From assembly GCF_001499855.1 (NCBI RefSeq), contig NZ_LQIK01000005.1:124001-188000 (forward strand): a stretch of DNA of 64,000 bases, read 5' to 3'. Shown piece by piece: positions 60,563 to 64,000 of the stretch. Both the position numbers and the translations under genes were made by a program. Each line of letters opens with the position of its first letter. The stretch's first letter is position 1. This DNA is from Mycobacterium sp. GA-0227b. GTDB taxonomy: Bacteria > Actinomycetota > Actinomycetes > Mycobacteriales > Mycobacteriaceae. A model generated the notes under the pieces. It saw nothing but the letters and a program-made list of their open reading frames with translations, did not search any database and had not been told where the DNA came from.

Positions 60563-61936
60563 ATGATCGGCGCGCAGCAAGTGGTGGAGATCGCGCTGGA
60601 CGAGGCCGCCCGGCTGGGCAGAGCCGACGAGACGATCGTGGTGGTGACCGACCGCGCCGACGCCTCGCTGCGGTGGGCGGGCAGCTCGATGACCACCAAC
60701 GGGGAGTCGACGACTCGCTACACGACGGTGATCTCGGTGGTACGCGACGGCAGCGAGTCGCACGTCGGTTCCATGCGCTCCAGCGAGGTGGATCCGACGA
60801 CGATCGGGGCGCTGGTGGCGGCGTCGCAGGAGGCCGCGCGTTCGGCGCCCGAAGCCCGAGACAGCGCACCGCTGCTGGCGAGTGGTGACATACCACCCGA
60901 TTGGGACGCCCCCGTACCGAGCGCCGGCGCCGCGGTCTTCTTGCCGGTGGCGGACGGACTGGCCCGCGGGTTCCGCGGCCGCGACCGGTTGTACGGATAC
61001 GCGCGGCACATCCTCGAGACGACGTTCGTAGCGACCTCGGGTGGGCTGCGACGGCGCTACACGCAGCCGACGGGTTCGGTGGAGATCAACGCCAAGCGGG
61101 ACGGCGCCAGCGCCTGGGTGGGCGTCAACACCGCTGACTTCAATGATGTGCCAACGGATTCCATGCTCGACGAGCTGTCGATGCGATTGGGGTGGGCGCA
61201 ACGGGCGGTCGAGTTGCCGGCCGGGCGCTACGAGACGATCCTGCCGCCGTCGGCGGTGGCCGACCTGATGATCTACCTGACGTGGGCGATGGACGGCCGG
61301 GGTGCGCAGGAGGGCCGCAGCGCGTTCTCGGCACCGGGCGGCGGTACGCGGGTGGGGGAGAGACTCACCGACCTGCCGCTGACGCTGTATTCCGATCCGT
61401 TCGCCGATGGGCTGGCCTGCGCGCCGTTCGTCGCGACGCCGGTGTCGTCGGAACGGGTTTCGGTCTTCGACAACGGGATGGACATCAACCGGGTGGACTG
61501 GATACGTGACGGCGCCATCAACGCGTTGGCGTACTCACGGGCGGCGGCCGCGGAGTTCGACACGACCCCGGCGGTGCCGGCGGACAACCTGCTGATGACC
61601 GGAGCGCAGGCCGGGCTGGCTGACATGATCGCGGGCACCGAGCGCGGACTGCTGCTGAGCACGCTGTGGTACATCCGCACGGTCGACCCTTCGGTGCTGC
61701 TACTGACGGGGCTCACTCGCGACGGCGTCTACCTGGTCGAGGACGGCGAGGTGACGGCTGCCGTCAACAATTTTCGGTTCAACGAGAGCCCGCTCGACCT
61801 GTTGCGCCGGGCGACGGAGGCCGGTGTCAGCGAGGTCACGTTGCCGCGCGAGTGGGGCGACTGGGCGACGCGGGCGGCGATGCCGACGCTGCGGATTCCC
61901 GACTTTCACATGTCGTCGGTCAGTCAGGCGCAATAA
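60563..61936 (+). CDS. pmbA: TldD/PmbA-family partner protein PmbA
   Basis: 457 aa (Rv2314c 457). It shares the TldD fold but lacks the zinc motif, as expected for the inactive partner subunit. The typical C-terminus GVYLVEDGEVTAAVNNFRFNESPLDLL is present. It begins 3 bp after the tldD stop, so both are made together. It ends 7 bp before the next gene. Confidence 0.93.
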   Translation: MIGAQQVVEIALDEAARLGRADETIVVVTDRADASLRWAGSSMTTNGESTTRYTTVISVVRDGSESHVGSMRSSEVDPTTIGALVAASQEAARSAPEARDSAPLLASGDIPPDWDAPVPSAGAAVFLPVADGLARGFRGRDRLYGYARHILETTFVATSGGLRRRYTQPTGSVEINAKRDGASAWVGVNTADFNDVPTDSMLDELSMRLGWAQRAVELPAGRYETILPPSAVADLMIYLTWAMDGRGAQEGRSAFSAPGGGTRVGERLTDLPLTLYSDPFADGLACAPFVATPVSSERVSVFDNGMDINRVDWIRDGAINALAYSRAAAAEFDTTPAVPADNLLMTGAQAGLADMIAGTERGLLLSTLWYIRTVDPSVLLLTGLTRDGVYLVEDGEVTAAVNNFRFNESPLDLLRRATEAGVSEVTLPREWGDWATRAAMPTLRIPDFHMSSVSQAQ

Positions 61937-61943
61937 TCCCTGG

Positions 61944-62795
61944 GTGGGCGCTGATGAGTTGGCCGACCGGATCGCCGGATTGGTCGCGATGTCGTCGGGC
62001 GATTGCAGGCAGGACACGCTGATCCGGCTGACGTGCGGGCGGGCGTTGTCGTTGCCGCCGCTGCCGGTGGAGGTCGACGTTGTCGACGAGGCCAGCGAAG
62101 CCGGTCGGGTGGTGGCGGCGTTCGCCGAGCAGTTCGCGATCGACGTGTCCGGACTCGGCGACAACCAACGCGGGCGGATGTTGGCGACGTTGAGCGACAA
62201 CGCATTCCGGACAGTTACCGCTATCTTCATCGCCGATTTCGTGCCGCGGGTGTGGGCGGGATGTGAAGCGTTGGGCCTCGGTAGGCCCGGAGATTACAGC
62301 GTCGTGGAGTGGGACCACGAGTCGGATCCCGTCGACGCGCTGCTCAACGGATTCGCCCCGGCCGTCGCGCGGTTAGGGGCGCTGGATCCGGTGACCACCG
62401 AGATCGTGCGGCTGCGCGGGGCGACGCAGCACAATTGCCGGCTCTGCAAGTCGTTGCGCGAGGGCAACGCGTTGGACTCGGGCGGGTCGGAGGAGTTGTA
62501 CGAGCAGATCGAGCGCTACGAATCCGCCGCGGGCCTCAGCGACGCGCACAAGGCGGCGCTGCGATACGTCGACGCGTTGATCTGGTCGCCGGCACGGATC
62601 GAGGCGGAGGTGGCCGCGGGCGTACGCCGGTACTTTTCGGAGCAGCAGGCCTGGGAGTTGACGCTGGACGTCATGCGCAACGCGACCAACAAGATCGCGG
62701 TGTCGCTGGCCGCCGACGCGCCCCGGATCGCCGAGGGCACAGAGCGGTACTCGATCGGCGCCGATGGGCAGCCGGTGTACGCCGACATAGCTTAG
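61944..62795 (+). CDS. AhpD-like/carboxymuconolactone-decarboxylase-fold protein with CxxC
   Basis: 283 aa (I recall Rv2313c with the same length in the same place). The centre carries RGATQHNCRLCKSLREGNAL near residues 153-172, a CxxC in the context used by AhpD-type alkylhydroperoxidase and CMD proteins, followed by helices typical of that fold. A redox or peroxidase role is likely but unproven. GTG 61944 was chosen because the frame upstream overlaps pmbA. Probably co-transcribed with tldD-pmbA. Confidence 0.78.
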   Translation: MGADELADRIAGLVAMSSGDCRQDTLIRLTCGRALSLPPLPVEVDVVDEASEAGRVVAAFAEQFAIDVSGLGDNQRGRMLATLSDNAFRTVTAIFIADFVPRVWAGCEALGLGRPGDYSVVEWDHESDPVDALLNGFAPAVARLGALDPVTTEIVRLRGATQHNCRLCKSLREGNALDSGGSEELYEQIERYESAAGLSDAHKAALRYVDALIWSPARIEAEVAAGVRRYFSEQQAWELTLDVMRNATNKIAVSLAADAPRIAEGTERYSIGADGQPVYADIA

Positions 62796-62913
62796 GGGGC
62801 GCTGGCTGTCGGCGAACTATTGGCCGGTAGCGACAAATTCGCGGGGAGCGAATCAGTCGCTGCGCGGTGCACAGTGGAGCATGTGGGAACATTGGTGCCG
62901 CGCAGCGCGCCCG

Positions 62914-62990
62914 GGGGCGGTAGCTCAGTTGGTTAGAGCCGCGGACTCATAATCCGTTGGTCGCGGGTTCGAGCCCCGCCCGCCCCACCA
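62914..62990 (+). tRNA. tRNA with CAT anticodon (elongator Met or Ile2)
   Basis: Acceptor GGGGCGG/CCGCCCC, D-arm GCTC/GAGC, anticodon stem GCGGA/TCCGT with loop CTCATAA, T-arm GCGGG-TTCGAGC-CCCGC, discriminator A, encoded CCA (62988-62990). The paired G1-C72 excludes an initiator tRNA. Elongator Met and lysidine-modified Ile2 cannot be separated by eye. Confidence 0.93.
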
Positions 62991-63201
62991 AGTGTTTGTC
63001 CAGCTCAGAGTCTATTTTCGACATTGCGCCGCGGGCCGTTGCGGCCTTGAAAACGCCTCTGTGACAGCGGCGTGACAGCGGTACGGGCCGTAGCAAACTT
63101 GGCCCCCAAAGCCGGAACCTTGGCGGGGTCGAGGAAGTAAAAACCCAATTCCCAGTAGGCGCGTCCACCAACGATCTCTACATGGCCGCCGACCCAACGG
63201 G
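62991..63201. other. Degenerate region after the tRNA, possible old integration site
   Basis: No intact gene. On the minus strand two short open frames run towards the tRNA; one ends in GRAGLEPATNGL, read through the tRNA itself, a tail often seen at the ends of integrase genes abutting tRNA attachment sites. No integrase catalytic residues are visible. A direct GTGACAGCGGC / GTGACAGCGG repeat occurs at 63061-63081. Confidence 0.35.
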
Positions 63202-63351
63202 TTGGCACCCCGCCTGGGTTCGCCAATCACGCGGAAGGTCCGCGTCGGGCTAGCGGTAGCTGCCATCATCGCAGGCATGCTCGTTTTGATGGGATTCATC
63301 AACGACAGCGAAGACGGTCTGCATGCTCTTAACGAGACCAGCCAGAAGTGA
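63202..63351 (+). CDS. Small single-span membrane protein (49 aa), tentative
   Basis: Open frame from TTG 63202 (ATG 63277 internal) ending at TGA 63349-63351. It reads as a basic N-terminus (TRKVRVGL), one hydrophobic span (AVAAIIAGMLVLMGFI) and an acidic tail (NDSEDGLHALNETSQK). Its stop overlaps the GTG start of the hydrolase by 4 bp (GTGA), the coupling seen across this genome, which supports it being real. No family recognised. Confidence 0.45.
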   Translation: MAPRLGSPITRKVRVGLAVAAIIAGMLVLMGFINDSEDGLHALNETSQK

Positions 63352-64000
63352 CCTCGTTCACGTCGGGACCAGATATGGACCCTGCCTTGCGGACTGCGGC
63401 CAGAATTCTCCCGAGGGGCTATGCCCTCAGCCGTGGACTTAGGGTGCAGCGTGCGGCTATGACGCTGTTGGGACGCATCCTCGCCGTTCGTGACGTGCCG
63501 GTGGTGGCGGTCGATGCTGATGTGAGTGTGCGCCTGCATCGTCCCGCGCGCCTTGCTGATCCGGCGCCTGCGCTGCTGTGGATCCACGGCGGTGGGTTCG
63601 TGATGGGCAGCGCGCGACAGGAAGATGGCTTCTGCCGCAGGCTGTCTCACTTGGCAAACGTCGCGATTGCGGCCGTCGATTTCAGGTTGCCGCCCGAACA
63701 TCCACATCCTGCTCCGCTGGAAGACTGCTACGCGGCGCTGCTGTGGTTGGCGCAGCAGCCTTGGGTTGATTCGTCACGCGTCGCGATCGGCGGTCTCAGC
63801 TCCGGTGGTGGGCTAGCAGCGGCATTGGCGTTTCTGGCCCGCGATCGCGGCGAGATCCAGCTGGCCTTTCAATTGCTGTCCCAACCGAACCTCGACGACC
63901 GCACCGGCAGTCACGCCACGGGTCGCCGTCGCCTGATCTGGTCGGAGGGTGACAACCGCCAAGCCTGGCGATGGTATCTGGGTGACGCTGACCCGGCGGT
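63348..64000 (+). CDS. HSL-type alpha/beta hydrolase (esterase/lipase), 3' end outside window
   Basis: The frame is open from GTG 63348 (or ATG 63375) to the window end, 217 residues visible from the GTG. Hormone-sensitive-lipase features: HGGGFVMGS oxyanion motif near residue 82, DFRLPPEHPHPAPLEDCYAAL, and nucleophile elbow GLSSGGG near 150, with Ser in place but GLSSG instead of the usual GDSAG. The catalytic Asp and His lie beyond the window. Likely a carboxylesterase of the mycobacterial Lip group; the specific member cannot be named. Confidence 0.85.
   Translation, partial: MTSFTSGPDMDPALRTAARILPRGYALSRGLRVQRAAMTLLGRILAVRDVPVVAVDADVSVRLHRPARLADPAPALLWIHGGGFVMGSARQEDGFCRRLSHLANVAIAAVDFRLPPEHPHPAPLEDCYAALLWLAQQPWVDSSRVAIGGLSSGGGLAAALAFLARDRGEIQLAFQLLSQPNLDDRTGSHATGRRRLIWSEGDNRQAWRWYLGDADPA

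Noticed and set aside
62947..63171. Minus-strand 74-aa frame as an integrase gene
   Set aside because: No tyrosine-recombinase catalytic residues, and part of it is read through the tRNA; at most a remnant.

Overview
The window is a high-GC actinobacterial chromosome segment, almost certainly from a non-tuberculous Mycobacterium (Mycolicibacterium type). The evidence is the mycobactin megasynthase, the housekeeping order hrcA-dnaJ2-rsmE / phoH-ybeY-corC-era / amiA2 / recO-uppS / zur-smtB / glyS / dgt-dnaG / tRNA-Asn / marR-ECF transporter / uspABC / tldD-pmbA, which as I remember it follows the M. tuberculosis Rv2383-Rv2313 interval, and frequent GTG starts with 4-bp stop/start overlaps. No insertion sequence, CRISPR array or PE/PPE gene is seen.

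Positions 1-17417 are an iron-acquisition block. The 3' part of irtB (carboxymycobactin importer) is followed by two tandem IdeR-box-like sites. Then comes a tightly overlapping operon: a short leader ORF, a type II thioesterase (mbtT-like), mbtC (ketosynthase), mbtD (AT-KR-ACP), mbtE and mbtF (NRPS), and mbtG (lysine N-hydroxylase). mbtA, mbtB and mbtH are not present and must lie upstream or elsewhere. A small DGxHR protein, hrcA, dnaJ2 and rsmE follow.

Positions 20961-28002 are the unusual part. Between rsmE and phoH, where the surrounding order otherwise matches M. tuberculosis, sits a second set resembling mbtT-mbtC-mbtD: a thioesterase, a stand-alone ketosynthase and a 1510-residue PKS with AT, a Pro/Ala tandem-repeat linker, KR, two near-duplicate ACPs and a C-terminal methyltransferase. 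Its AT motifs differ from those of mbtD and lean towards methylmalonyl-CoA. The simplest reading is a dedicated module for an alpha-methylated (possibly gem-dimethyl) beta-hydroxy acid, either for a variant mycobactin or for a separate product.

Positions 28003-45123 are mostly housekeeping: RNA maturation and stress (phoH, ybeY, era), a CBS-domain membrane protein, a zinc-ligand-less cytidine-deaminase-like protein, secreted and membrane proteins, recO, decaprenyl diphosphate synthase, the zinc regulators smtB-zur, glyS, dgt, dnaG and tRNA-Asn. Several intergenic gaps carry long inverted repeats.

Positions 45198-62795 hold a large secreted DUF4185-type protein with repeat tracts, a small exported protein, an acyl-CoA-oxidase-like enzyme, a VIT1/CCC1-type metal transporter, a MarR-MFS pair with a clear palindromic operator, a fused ECF transporter with its T component, the UspABC amino-sugar importer, TldD/PmbA and an AhpD-like CxxC protein. 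The window ends with a CAT-anticodon tRNA, a degenerate stretch that may be an old integration site, a small membrane ORF, and the 5' part of an HSL-type hydrolase running off the end.
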